Shown: positions 36,387 to 46,989 of the stretch, one piece after another | Layout: every line of letters begins with the position of its first letter | Position numbering within the stretch: the stretch's first letter is position 1 | DNA from: Metasolibacillus fluoroglycofenilyticus | Lineage (GTDB): Bacteria > Bacillota > Bacilli > Bacillales_A > Planococcaceae | Assembly: GCF_003049645.1 (NCBI RefSeq) | Contig: NZ_PYWK01000001.1 | Location: forward strand, 558,001-622,000 | Length of the DNA: 64,000 nt | Direction of reading: 5' to 3' | The notes under the pieces: model-generated | Told to the model about the DNA's origin: nothing | The model's input: only the letters and a program-made list of their open reading frames with translations | Database searches by the model: none | Translations under genes and position numbers: made by a program

Positions 36387-37625
36387 ATGACAAAACGTAG
36401 AGTAGTAGTAACAGGAATTGGAGCAGTAACACCGCTTGGAGCGACTGCCGAAGCAACATGGGATGCCATTAAAGCAGGTAAGTCGGGTATTGGTCCATTA
36501 ACACGTGTAGATGCAGAGAAATTTACAGCGAAAGTAGCAGCAGAAGTGAAAGAATTTGATATTGAACAATTTGTAGAGCGTAAAGAAGCTCGTAAAATGG
36601 ATCGCTTTACACAATATGCAGTTGCAGCATCTATGATGGCGACAAAGGATGCAAACCTAAATATTACTGAGGATATGGCACCGCGTGTAGGTGTTTGGAT
36701 TGGCTCTGGTATTGGTGGTATGGAAACATACGAGCAACAATTTTTAACGTTCCAAGAGCGTGGAGCACGCCGCGTAAGCCCATTCTTTATTCCGATGCTT
36801 ATTCCAGATATGGCTTCAGGTCAAGTATCGATTTATTTAGGGGCTAAAGGTCCAAACTCATGCTCTGTAACAGCTTGTGCCTCTGGTACGAACTCTATCG
36901 GTGACGCATTCAAAGTAATTGAGCGTGGGGATGCAGATGTAATGATTTCTGGAGGAGCAGAGGCGCCGATTGTTAATTTAGCAATTGCTGGTTTCACAGC
37001 AAATACAGCATTGACGACAAATGCTGACCCAAAGACGGCAAGCCGCCCATTTGATAAGGAGCGTGATGGCTTCGTTATCGGTGAAGGTGCAGGTATCGTG
37101 ATTTTAGAAGAGTTAGAGCACGCTTTAGCGCGTGGTGCAAAGATTTATGGTGAAGTAGTCGGTTATGGCACAACAGGTGATGCACATCATATTACAGCGC
37201 CAGCGCCAGAGGGTGAAGGGGCTGCGCGTGCAATGCAGCAAGCAATAAATGACGCAGGTGTTGAGCCGAATGTAGTTGGTTATATTAATGCACACGGTAC
37301 AAGTACACCATACAATGATTTGTTTGAAACACAGGCAGTAAAAACGGTATTCGGCGAGCATGCCTATAAACTAGCAATGAGCTCAACGAAATCGATGACA
37401 GGTCATTTATTAGGTGCTGCTGGTGGAGTGGAAGCCATTTTTACGGTGCTAGCATTACATGAAGGAATTTTACCACCGACAATTAATTTACACACACCAG
37501 ACCCAGCGTGTGACTTAGATTATGTACCGAACGAAGCGAGGGAAGCTTCTGTTGAGTACGCATTAAGTAATTCACTTGGCTTCGGTGGCCATAATGCATG
37601 TTTATTATTCAAAAAGTATAATTAA
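36387..37625 (+). CDS. fabF: 3-oxoacyl-ACP synthase II FabF
   Basis: 412-residue elongating condensing enzyme of type II fatty acid synthesis. Catalytic Cys lies in [13 protein letters not shown], the two His in [11 protein letters not shown] and [13 protein letters not shown]. Length is standard. AGGGGGAAGAGAC precedes the ATG. It ends the fabHF operon, followed by a terminator. Confidence 0.97.
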   Translation: MTKRRVVVTGIGAVTPLGATAEATWDAIKAGKSGIGPLTRVDAEKFTAKVAAEVKEFDIEQFVERKEARKMDRFTQYAVAASMMATKDANLNITEDMAPRVGVWIGSGIGGMETYEQQFLTFQERGARRVSPFFIPMLIPDMASGQVSIYLGAKGPNSCSVTACASGTNSIGDAFKVIERGDADVMISGGAEAPIVNLAIAGFTANTALTTNADPKTASRPFDKERDGFVIGEGAGIVILEELEHALARGAKIYGEVVGYGTTGDAHHITAPAPEGEGAARAMQQAINDAGVEPNVVGYINAHGTSTPYNDLFETQAVKTVFGEHAYKLAMSSTKSMTGHLLGAAGGVEAIFTVLALHEGILPPTINLHTPDPACDLDYVPNEAREASVEYALSNSLGFGGHNACLLFKKYN

Positions 37626-37630
37626 TAGTG

Positions 37631-37672
37631 GCGTTCAAATAGCAGTGCATTGCCTGTTATTTGAACGCTTTT
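37631..37672 (+). terminator. Terminator after fabF
   Basis: GCGTTCAAATA...TTATTTGAACGC with inner arm GCAG/CTG, then TTTT. Confidence 0.85.
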
Positions 37673-37726
37673 AATGTTGTTTTTCAAAGAGTTCATACGT
37701 TAAAATAAAGAGGGTTTTTTTGGGGA

Positions 37727-37800
37727 ATGAGAGAAACACTAGATTTAGCAGTGTTTAGCCTAGATGTAAGCAAAGGGCGCAAATTAAACTTTCAATGCAC
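37727..37800 (+). repeat. Dispersed repeat D, copy 2
   Basis: AAACACTAGATTTAGCAGTGTTT hairpin region (start AAACACT, end AGTGTTT) and a following GGGCGCAAATTAAAC match the order seen at 2160-2245. Confidence 0.5.
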
Positions 37801-37803
37801 TTA

Positions 37804-37840
37804 AAAACAGGGACAGTCTTTTTTGGACAGCCCTGTTTTT
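37804..37840 (+). terminator. Second hairpin with T-run downstream of fabF
   Basis: AAAACAGGG.CAGTC / GAC.GCCCTGTTTTT with loop TTTTTTG. It follows repeat D as the terminator at 2257 follows copy 1. Confidence 0.7.
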
Positions 37841-37918
37841 CTTTTCAAATAGACGCATTTTTAGCATTTTACTTGAATATTTCTGTAAGGAAAGGATGGT
37901 GTTATCGTACGCTTTGTT

Positions 37919-39450
<1,532 letters not shown>

Positions 39451-39463
39451 TATTATGACTGAA

Positions 39464-39493
39464 ATTATAGTATAGATGTATAAAAAAATGCAA
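39464..39493 (-). promoter_or_regulatory. trpS promoter
   Basis: On the minus strand TTGCAT (39493-39488), 18-nt spacer, TATAAT (39469-39464), placed just upstream of the T-box leader. Confidence 0.65.
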
Positions 39494-39994
39494 TACCTTT
39501 GTATAAAGTAAATTTAAAAAGGTTAATCTTATTGTAATGCAAGGGAACTTTTTGAAGAATGGGGCGGTCTGAAAAGAAAAGGGTTTTTGGGGCAATGGAA
39601 GTATAACTTTTGTCTATTCTTTTACATTTGAAAGAAAATGCTAAAACCTTTTTAATGAAACGTCTAAAAACAGTGCCATAGCTCATCATTAGGGCACCCG
39701 CAAGTGAAATTTTTCTCGATTATTTATAACTAATTGAGAAAAATCAGTCAAACGCATGTTTTGTTGTAACACAGTTTGGGTATAAACATACTGTTATAAA
39801 TAATCATTCATACACTAGTCATAGTTGTTATTAGTTAAATCTTATTATTTTTTAAAATAGAAGGGTTTTTTATTGACATCCTATATTCAAAGTAAGTCAA
39901 ATAGTGTATAATAACCGTAGCACTTAAATTAAATTAATTCTAAATTAAGAATTCAATAATATAGTTGATTCCAAAATGAAAGGATGTGTTACAA
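39494..39994. other. 500-bp spacer between trpS and spx
   Basis: No gene is supported. Near its right end is TATAAT (39907-39912), a likely spx -10 box; a TTGACA at 39873-39878 is 28 nt away and may serve another start. Spx genes in Bacillus have several promoters, which fits a long upstream region. Confidence 0.45.
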
Positions 39995-40393
39995 ATGAGA
40001 GTTACTTTGTTTACATCGCCAAGCTGTACATCTTGCCGTAAAGCAAAGGCTTGGCTTGAAGAACATGATATCCCTTATACAGAGCGTAATATTTTTTCCG
40101 AGCCTTTAACAATTAGTGAAATTAAAGAAATTTTACGCATGACGGAAGATGGAACAGATGAGATTATTTCAACTCGCTCGAAGATTTTCCAAAAGTTAAA
40201 TGTAGATGTAGAAAATTTACCGTTACAAAGATTGTACGAGCTTATTCAAGAATATCCGGGGCTACTACGTCGTCCAATTATTTTAGATGAGAAGCGTTTA
40301 CAGGTCGGTTATAATGAAGATGAGATTCGACGTTTTTTACCACGTGGTGTTCGTGCATTCCAATTGCAAGAAGCACAAAGAATGGTCGATTAA
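39995..40393 (+). CDS. spx: Transcriptional regulator Spx
   Basis: 132-residue ArsC-fold regulator that binds the RNA polymerase alpha C-terminal domain and directs the response to disulfide stress. The redox switch CTSC is at residues 10-13 ([13 protein letters not shown]) and the conserved [20 protein letters not shown] is present. I chose the ATG at 39995, with AAAGGATG upstream, over the in-frame codon at 39986. Its proteolysis adaptor SpxH is also in this window (46990-47796). It is followed by repeat C and a terminator, so it is monocistronic. Confidence 0.95.
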   Translation: MRVTLFTSPSCTSCRKAKAWLEEHDIPYTERNIFSEPLTISEIKEILRMTEDGTDEIISTRSKIFQKLNVDVENLPLQRLYELIQEYPGLLRRPIILDEKRLQVGYNEDEIRRFLPRGVRAFQLQEAQRMVD

Positions 40394-40436
40394 TGATGGG
40401 ACCTGTAGAGGCAGGAGTTTTCTGTTGAATCAAGAT

Positions 40437-40596
40437 AAAGTGAAACTTCAATCGGTGGTGGTTTTCCTCATCCCCCATTGATTGTTAGTTGAACCAATCG
40501 GGCTTTTACGGGCAGTTGAACTCCCACTTATCCTTAAGCCGACTTTCACTTAAGTCTTGAAGTGGGTGTTCTACTGCCCGTTAATGCGGGATAAAA
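40437..40596 (+). repeat. Dispersed structured repeat C, copy 2
   Basis: Starts AAAGTGAAACTTCAATCGG and ends TTAATGCGGGATAAAA. First hairpin: CAATCGGTGG with CCATTGATTG. Second: ACGGGCAGT (40508-40516) with ACTGCCCGT, extended by CTCCCACTT/AAGTGGG. Copy 3 at 56845 keeps both stems with different bases in the first. Confidence 0.65.
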
Positions 40597-40601
40597 GGTT
40601 T

Positions 40602-40641
40602 TAGCTGTCTGGAAAGTATTATCTTTCTAGGCAGCATCTTT
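40602..40641 (+). terminator. Terminator downstream of spx
   Basis: GCTGTCTGGAAAG...CTTTCTAGGCAGC followed by ATCTTTTTT. Confidence 0.85.
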
Positions 40642-40962
40642 TTTGTTTCACAATTTACTTGGACTTGCCTTGCTATTGAGAAAATAGTACAATGTAATCT
40701 CAATATTCTAATAATTTCAGGGCTAATTTTCAGTAATTTTAACGTTTTTGGTGTTTTTCCTTTTCATTTTTTACGGGAACATCATACAATAGAGTTATAG
40801 AAAAGTATTGGCCTTTCTATAAGTGAATTATGTCTTTTGTAATTCCTATAAAAAATCTGTGCAATGCTCCACTGTTAAGAGCATGTATGAAAAAGCTTCA
40901 AAAGTTGAATGATAATTTTACATGTTCGTTTAGCAAATGACTGTGAAGGGAGTTGAGGTCGA

Positions 40963-41613
40963 ATGGACATCGAACGCATCAATGACAATACATTAAAGCT
41001 GTTCATTACGTATAGAGATATTGAGGATCGTGGTTATAGCAGAGAAGAGATTTGGTATAATCGTTCCAAGGGTGAAGAGCTATTTTGGGATGTCATGGCT
41101 GAAGTCAATACAGACGATTATTTTGATTTAGAAGGACCGATTTGGATTCATGTTAACGCATCAGAGCAGGGGCTTGAAGTAATTGTTACACGTGCGAACA
41201 TGAGCAATGATGGGGAGAGCTTAACAAATGGCTTTGATGAAAATCAAGATATCGCAGCACAGTTACGCGAAATGGAAGAAACACTTTTAGAAACGATGGA
41301 AAGTGAAGACAATGAAGAAGGCACAAGCATTTTAAATGCTCGCTATAAATTTAAAGATATTGATGAATTAATCCCTGTTGCCAAGCGCCTAATCACATAT
41401 GGAACGGCATCATCACTATATAAATTGGACAATGAATACTATTTATCGGTCGATTTTTCGGAGATGGCAGATGCTTATGAGCGTCGAAATGCAATCGCTA
41501 TTTTAAAGGAGCATCTACAGCCAACGAAATTAACAATTCACCGCATTGAAGAATATGGTCAACCAATTATGCCAGAGGATTGTTTCGAAACAGTTATTCA
41601 ATATTTCGCATAA
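40963..41613 (+). CDS. mecA: Adaptor protein MecA
   Basis: 216-residue adaptor that brings substrates such as ComK to ClpC-ClpP. The N-terminal MDIERINDNTLKLFITYRDI is the substrate-binding signature. An acidic low-complexity linker (about 95-118) joins it to the C-terminal ClpC-binding domain, which has LDNEYYLSVDF and ends in ETVIQYFA. GGGAG lies upstream of the ATG. It is between spx and coiA as in Bacillus. Its regulator-side partner ClpC is not in the window. Confidence 0.95.
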   Translation: MDIERINDNTLKLFITYRDIEDRGYSREEIWYNRSKGEELFWDVMAEVNTDDYFDLEGPIWIHVNASEQGLEVIVTRANMSNDGESLTNGFDENQDIAAQLREMEETLLETMESEDNEEGTSILNARYKFKDIDELIPVAKRLITYGTASSLYKLDNEYYLSVDFSEMADAYERRNAIAILKEHLQPTKLTIHRIEEYGQPIMPEDCFETVIQYFA

Positions 41614-41619
41614 GAATGG

Positions 41620-41664
41620 GCGTCCGAAAAGCGTGCTAAAGCACTTCTTTTCGGACGTTTTGTT
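41620..41664 (+). terminator. Terminator after mecA
   Basis: CGTCCGAAAAG (41621-41631) with CTTTTCGGACG (41647-41657), inner GTGC/GCAC arm, then TTTTG. It is a long-stem family member. Confidence 0.85.
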
Positions 41665-41687
41665 TATGTTTTATTAAAATATTCACC

Positions 41688-41720
41688 GTTTAACTTCTTT
41701 CAGCAAATTATTTAATCTTT
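41688..41720 (+). repeat. Repeat A 5' end fragment
   Basis: GTTTAACTTCTTTCAGCAAAT matches the first 19 bases of copy A2 (5491) but the rest of the element is absent. Confidence 0.4.
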
Positions 41721-41791
41721 GACTTCCTTAATGGAATATTTGAAAAATCAAATATTTATTTTATAATGGAAGGTGGAAAGGAGGAGAGATT

Positions 41792-42925
41792 TTGTTAGTT
41801 GCTCACAACGAACATGGAGAGCTAATAGTTATTACAGAAGATATATGTTTAAAGCAATTACAGTATTTGCGCCAAACTACCACATTTTATTGTCCACAAT
41901 GCAAACAGCCTTTACAGTTGAAAATTGGACGAGTTAAAATTCCACATTTTGCCCACAAACGTTTAAATGATTGTGATGCTTCTTTTTCAGAGGGAGAATC
42001 CCCCATACATTTATTAGGAAAGCAGCAATTATTTTCTTTTTTTCAGAAACGAGTAGAGCATATAGCGCTTGAAAGCTATTTATCCCCATTACAGCAAAGA
42101 CCTGATTTATTTCTTATACATCAAAATAGACATTATGCGATTGAATTTCAATGTAGTGTTATTCCATCAGAACAAATCGATGAGCGAACAGCTGGTTATG
42201 AAAGGTATGGAATAATTCCACTTTGGATTACAAAAACTCCGAATAAACTTCCCACATTTGGCATAAGAAAAATAATATTAAGTCAATTTTATCAACAATT
42301 TTTTAAGCGTTATAAGGGGCAGCTTTATTTACTCACATATGATGCTGTGCACAGCCGCTTTGTCTATTTTAGCAATTTGCAATATATGCAAGGTCGTACA
42401 TGGCTTGCGCATATACAACCTTTACCGCTAGACAAGCAGTACTTTCCTTTTTTTGTCCCTAATTTATTAACAAAGCAACAGATGCGAGAAATGTTAAATT
42501 TATATGAGCAGCATAAAATTAATTTTTTTCGAACGAAGGTCTTCTTTAACCGCAAAGGTTTAAAGGATTTATTTTTACGAGGACTTTATGAGCAACGCCT
42601 GCACTTTGAGCAGCTACCAAATTATATTGGCATACCAATAAAAGGGGATGAGGCAATCTCTTTATTTAGTGTTGAATGGCAAAGTCATTTATTTTTCTTT
42701 TTGCATAATTATAAATTACAGCTTGCGCAGCTAAATGAACAAAAAATATATGCTTTTTTAAGATGGGCGAGATTGCCGCAATCTGTGAAGGCATTTTTAG
42801 TAGTTGAGCAGTATGTTACTTTTTTGCGTTCAATTGGTGTTGAATCGCTTGCTGATAAAGTGGAAGATACGACGTTATTTCAGCATTTATTCAGCGAATT
42901 AATTGCATTTTCTGAAAAGAATTGA
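41792..42925 (+). CDS. coiA: Competence protein CoiA-like
   Basis: 377-residue protein of the CoiA family, associated with processing of incoming DNA during transformation. The N-terminal zinc-finger-like region FYCPQCKQPLQLKI...HFAHKRLNDC is followed by a PD-(D/E)XK-type nuclease core (RPDLFL then HYAIEFQCSV). The C-terminal half is less conserved. The start is TTG at 41792 with AAAGGAGG about 7 nt upstream. It is located between mecA and pepF as in B. subtilis yjbF. Confidence 0.9.
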   Translation: MLVAHNEHGELIVITEDICLKQLQYLRQTTTFYCPQCKQPLQLKIGRVKIPHFAHKRLNDCDASFSEGESPIHLLGKQQLFSFFQKRVEHIALESYLSPLQQRPDLFLIHQNRHYAIEFQCSVIPSEQIDERTAGYERYGIIPLWITKTPNKLPTFGIRKIILSQFYQQFFKRYKGQLYLLTYDAVHSRFVYFSNLQYMQGRTWLAHIQPLPLDKQYFPFFVPNLLTKQQMREMLNLYEQHKINFFRTKVFFNRKGLKDLFLRGLYEQRLHFEQLPNYIGIPIKGDEAISLFSVEWQSHLFFFLHNYKLQLAQLNEQKIYAFLRWARLPQSVKAFLVVEQYVTFLRSIGVESLADKVEDTTLFQHLFSELIAFSEKN

Positions 42926-42971
42926 GAAAATAAAAGGGTATTTCGTAATATAATTTTTGGAGGCATTTATA

Positions 42972-44780
42972 ATGGCAAAACAAGTGTTAACACGTGAAGA
43001 AGTTCCTGTAGAATTAACTTGGGATTTGACATCTATTTTCCCAACAGATGAAGCATGGGAGCAAGAGTTTGCAGAAATTCAAGGTTTATTAGAGCAAGCT
43101 GAAGATTATAAAGGGAAAGTAGCGACAGGAGCACAGGGGTTATTCGATACGCTGCAATTTAGCGATTTAGTTAGCCAACGCTTCAGCAAGCTATACGTAT
43201 ACAGTCATTTAAAACACGACCAAGATACAGCAAATGGCACATATCAAGCGATGGATAGCCGCGTAAAATCACTTGGTGCAAAATTAAGTGCAGCATTATC
43301 ATTTATCACGCCAGAAATTTTAGCTTTAGATGAAGCGACAATTGCCGCGTATGTTGCACAGTACGATGAGTTAAAATTATATGAGCAAAGCTTAAAAGAA
43401 TTGAATTTAGGTCGTCCCCATATTTTATCTGCTGAAAAGGAAGAGCTACTTGCACAATTGTCTGAAGTTTCAAACGCGTCAGGTGAGACGTTCGGTGCAT
43501 TAAACAATGCAGATATCGAGTTCCCGAAAGTGAAAAATGATGATGGTGAAGAAGTGCCATTAACACATGGCTCTTATATTTCATTTTTAGAGAGCGATAA
43601 ACGTGAAGTGCGTGAAGGTGCATTTAAGGCAATGTACAGCACATACGGTAAATTCCGCAACACATTTGCGTCGACATTAGCAGGGAATGTAAAAGCGCAA
43701 AATGCCAATGCAAAAGTGCGTAATTATCAATCAGCTCGCCATGCAGCAATGAGCAATAATTTTATTCCAGAGAAAGTATACGACCAACTTATTTCAACAA
43801 TCCATGACCACTTACCGTTGCTTCATCGCTATGTAGCTTTACGTAAAAAGGTGCTTGGTCTAGAAGAGCTGCATATGTATGATTTATTCACACCACTTGT
43901 GAAGGAAGCGAAAATGGATATGCCATACGATAAAGCGAAGGAGCTCATGGTGAAAAGCTTTGCACCACTTGGCGAAGAATATCAGGAAATTGTACAAAAA
44001 GGTTTAGATAGCCGTTGGGTAGATGTTCTTGAAAATAAAGGAAAGCGCAGTGGTGCTTATTCATCAGGCACATTCGGCACGAATCCCTATGTTTTAATGA
44101 ACTGGCAAAATAATATGGATAATTTATTTACATTAGCACATGAATTTGGCCATAGCTTACATAGCTATTATTCACGTGCTAACCAACCTTACCCATACGC
44201 GAGCTACTCTATTTTCGTAGCGGAGGTTGCTTCAACATGTAATGAAGAATTATTATTTGATTACTTATTAAATACGCTAGAGGACCCACAGCAAAAGATT
44301 TATTTATTAAATCACTGGTTAGATGGGTTCCGCGGCACTGTTTTCCGTCAAACAATGTTTGCGGAGTTTGAGCACATTATTCATGAAATGGATCAAAATG
44401 GTGAAGCGTTAACAGCAGAGAAGCTAACAGAAATTTACTATAACTTAAACAAGCAATATTTTGGTGATGCGATGGTAGTGGATGAGGAAATCGGTTTAGA
44501 GTGGGCGCGTATCCCACACTTCTACTACAACTATTATGTGTATCAATATGCGACAGGTCAAAGTGCTGCAACAGCATTAAGCAAGCAAATTTTAGAGGAA
44601 GGTCAACCGGCGGTAGAGCGTTATATTAATAACTTCTTAAAAGCAGGTTGCTCAAACTTCCCAATCGAAGTATTAAAGGCAGCAGGTGTGGATATGGAAT
44701 CACCAGCTCCAATTGCAGAAGCTTGTAAAGTGTTTGAAGAAAAATTAAACGAGCTTGAAAAATTGCTTTTAGCAAACTAA
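42972..44780 (+). CDS. pepF: Oligoendopeptidase F
   Basis: 602-residue M3B zinc metallopeptidase that degrades medium-size peptides in the cytoplasm. The zinc motif HEFGH (LAHEFGHSLHSYYS) and the third ligand region EVASTCNEELLFDYLL are intact. I chose the ATG at 42972 because TTGGAGG lies 8 nt upstream; an in-frame ATG-like start 15 nt earlier would overlap that site. A strong terminator follows, then the tandem repeat array. Confidence 0.95.
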   Translation: MAKQVLTREEVPVELTWDLTSIFPTDEAWEQEFAEIQGLLEQAEDYKGKVATGAQGLFDTLQFSDLVSQRFSKLYVYSHLKHDQDTANGTYQAMDSRVKSLGAKLSAALSFITPEILALDEATIAAYVAQYDELKLYEQSLKELNLGRPHILSAEKEELLAQLSEVSNASGETFGALNNADIEFPKVKNDDGEEVPLTHGSYISFLESDKREVREGAFKAMYSTYGKFRNTFASTLAGNVKAQNANAKVRNYQSARHAAMSNNFIPEKVYDQLISTIHDHLPLLHRYVALRKKVLGLEELHMYDLFTPLVKEAKMDMPYDKAKELMVKSFAPLGEEYQEIVQKGLDSRWVDVLENKGKRSGAYSSGTFGTNPYVLMNWQNNMDNLFTLAHEFGHSLHSYYSRANQPYPYASYSIFVAEVASTCNEELLFDYLLNTLEDPQQKIYLLNHWLDGFRGTVFRQTMFAEFEHIIHEMDQNGEALTAEKLTEIYYNLNKQYFGDAMVVDEEIGLEWARIPHFYYNYYVYQYATGQSAATALSKQILEEGQPAVERYINNFLKAGCSNFPIEVLKAAGVDMESPAPIAEACKVFEEKLNELEKLLLAN

Positions 44781-44787
44781 TTTGAAA

Positions 44788-44830
44788 AGGGATGTTGGGG
44801 AAGTGAAAAGCTACCCAACATCCTTTTTTA
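44788..44830 (+). terminator. Terminator after pepF
   Basis: GGATGTTGGG (44790-44799) with CCCAACATCC (44814-44823), then TTTTTT. Confidence 0.9.
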
Positions 44831-44923
44831 TTTTTGAATCGAGAGAAGTGAAGTAGTTCACGAGCAAAATCGATAAATCATTATTTAGGTCTGTATTATA
44901 CATAAAATTTCAGAGGTAGTCCC

Positions 44924-45759
44924 AAGGAAAAATCTGAAAGGTGCATAATTTAAGAGGTGAACTTTTAGAATAAAAAGTAGTAATTTGTGCTCCTGCGGTG
45001 GCTGTGCCATCCTCGTCGCAAGGAAATATCTGAAAGGTGCATAATTTAATTTAAGAGGTGAACTTTTAGAATAAAAAGTAGTGATTTATGCTCCTGCGGT
45101 GGCTATGCCATCCTCGTCGCAAGGAAATATCTGAAAGGTGCATAATTTAATTTAAGAGGTGAACTTTTAGAATAAAAAGTAGTGATTTATGCTCCTGCGG
45201 TGGCTGTGCCATCCTCGTCGCAAGGAAAAATCTGAAAGAGCCATAGCTTAATTTAGGAGGTGAACTTTTAGAATAAAAAGTAGTGATTTGTGCTCCTGCG
45301 GTGGCTGCGCCATCCTCGTCGCAAGGAAATATCTGAAAGGTGCATAATTTAATTTAAGAGGTGAACTTTTAGAGTAAAAAGTAGTGATTTGTGCTCCTGC
45401 GGTGGCTATGCCATCCTCGTCGTAAGGAAAAATCTGAAAGGTGCATAATTTAATTTAAGAGGTGAACTTTTAGAATAAAAAGTAGTAATTTGTGCTCCTG
45501 CGGTGACTATGCCATCCTCGTCGCAAGGAAAAATCTGAAAGCTGCATAATTTAAGAGGTGAACTTTTAGAATAAAAAGTAGTGATTTATGCTCCTGCGGT
45601 GGCTGCGCCATCCTCGTCGCAAGGAAAAATCTGAAAGGTGCATAGTTTAATTTAAGAGGTGAACTTTTAGAGTAAAAAGTAGTGATTTGTGCTCCTGCGG
45701 TGGCTATGCCATCCTCGTCGCAAGGAAAAATCTGAAAGTCCCTTTCAGATTTTTCCTTG
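44924..45759. repeat. Tandem array of eight ~101-bp units with an inverted end cap
   Basis: Units start AAGGAAAAATCTGAAAG (or AAGGAAATATC) at 44924, 45020, 45121, 45222, 45323, 45424, 45525 and 45621; a ninth partial unit begins at 45722. Spacings are 96, 101, 101, 101, 101, 101, 96, 101; the 96-bp units lack one AATTT. Each unit holds AAGAGGTGAACTTTTAGA, TAAAAAGTAGTGATTT and a core hairpin GGTGGC...GCCATC within CTCCTGCGG...CTCGTCGCAAGG. The array closes with a perfect inverted copy of its own unit start (CCTTTCAGATTTTTCCTTGC). A 101-bp period shifts reading frame each unit, so it is not a coding repeat. Confidence 0.92.
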
Positions 45760-45912
45760 CAACCGCTTACTATATGACGAATTTGTGAAACAAGTTGTAA
45801 AGCGTTGCAACGGCTGTTGTTCCGTGATAAAGTAATACATGTGAAATACATCACATAACAAACATACACCCCTTTGTTTGAACGTGAACATTTCTCCCAT
45901 CCCCTTTTGTGT
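45760..45912. other. Spacer between array and terminator
   Basis: No gene is supported. A minus-strand open frame runs from here into the array but is made mostly of repeat sequence. Confidence 0.4.
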
Positions 45913-45956
45913 AAGAGGCGTCCTATTGTCGAGAGTAGGGCGCCTCTTTTGTTTTT
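45913..45956 (+). terminator. Orphan terminator downstream of the array
   Basis: AAGAGGCG.CCTA...TAGGGCGCCTCTT then TTGTTTTT. pepF already has its own terminator upstream of the array, so this one suggests a transcript starting in or after the array. Confidence 0.75.
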
Positions 45957-46098
45957 GATACCACTCTATATTTAGCTCCCATCTGATTAAGTTATTTTGA
46001 ATATACGCAATCCTCTAACTGAATGAAACTTTCCTTTGATTTTTACGTATATGAATCTAAGGCTTGTTAATGATTTGAAATCGGAGGAGTGGGAAGAG

Positions 46099-46929
46099 AT
46101 GGAGGATCGAGCGCAATTACAACAATATTTACAGGATATAGAGAGATGGGAGAGAGAGCAACAAGGGCTTTGGTTTTGGGAGAAGTTAGGGAGACTCCCA
46201 TTTGTATTACTTGATAAATTAACACCTTCATTTATACAAAAAAAGATTGCTTTATTAATGGATGAGCTGGCGAGTTATATTCAGTCTGGTGGTAAATATT
46301 TAATTAATGAAGAGGCAATGGTTGCGAAGATTAGACATTATTCATCGCATTGGACTATTCAGGATGTTCGGGATATTGGGCAAATTCCGTTGCAAGATAT
46401 GATTGCATTGAGTGAGCAGTTGCAAAAAGAGCGCGTGAAATTAGCTACTTTGCAAGGGGCTTCTACAGGTATTGGCGGCATTTTTACGTTAGCCATTGAT
46501 ATTCCGTTTATTTTAGGTGTTGCGCTGAAAACATTGCAGGAAATCGCTATTATTCATGGTTATCATCCACATGATAAAATGGAGCGGATATTTATAATAA
46601 AATGCTTGCAGTTTGCTAGTGCTGATATTGTTGGTAAAGAGGCAATTTTAAAGGATATTTCCTCCATGCATAATATGCAGCATGTGTCTGAAGATATGAT
46701 AGCTCAATTGCAAGGGTGGCAAGAGGTTTTCCATACTTATCGTGACCATTTTGGGTGGAAAAAGCTATTTCAGATGATTCCGATTGTCGGGATTATTTTT
46801 GGTGCATATGCTAATAAAGGGATGATGCAGGATATTGCAGAAGTAGGAAATATGCTGTATAGAAAACGTAGAATTTATGAAAAGCTAAAGGAAGTAACAA
46901 ATAAGGCTGACGGGGAAGGGGCTGTCTGA
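46099..46929 (+). CDS. EcsC family protein
   Basis: 276 residues. It belongs to the EcsC family by its central ATLQGASTGIGGIFTLAIDIPFILGVALKTLQEIA region (landmark: ASTGIGGIFTLAIDIPF) and C-terminal FQMIPIVGIIFGAYANKGMMQ. Two hydrophobic segments suggest membrane association. The family is named after the ecs operon but its biochemical role is unknown. I chose the ATG at 46099 because GGAGGAG (46083-46089) is 9 nt upstream; the longer frame from 46036 has no ribosome site. It stands alone between the array and the convergent spxH operon. Confidence 0.85.
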   Translation: MEDRAQLQQYLQDIERWEREQQGLWFWEKLGRLPFVLLDKLTPSFIQKKIALLMDELASYIQSGGKYLINEEAMVAKIRHYSSHWTIQDVRDIGQIPLQDMIALSEQLQKERVKLATLQGASTGIGGIFTLAIDIPFILGVALKTLQEIAIIHGYHPHDKMERIFIIKCLQFASADIVGKEAILKDISSMHNMQHVSEDMIAQLQGWQEVFHTYRDHFGWKKLFQMIPIVGIIFGAYANKGMMQDIAEVGNMLYRKRRIYEKLKEVTNKADGEGAV

Positions 46930-46989
46930 GAAAAGGTTATTCCTATCTCATCAGCGTCATTTCCTGTCAGCCAATATGGGTTAGATATT

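Noticed and set aside
44924..45759. CRISPR array
   Set aside because: Units are contiguous 96-101 bp repeats without short direct repeats separated by variable spacers, and no cas genes are near.
45507..45869. 120-codon minus-strand open frame across the tandem array end
   Set aside because: It is built mostly from repeat units whose 101-bp period changes frame from unit to unit; no ribosome site or family match.
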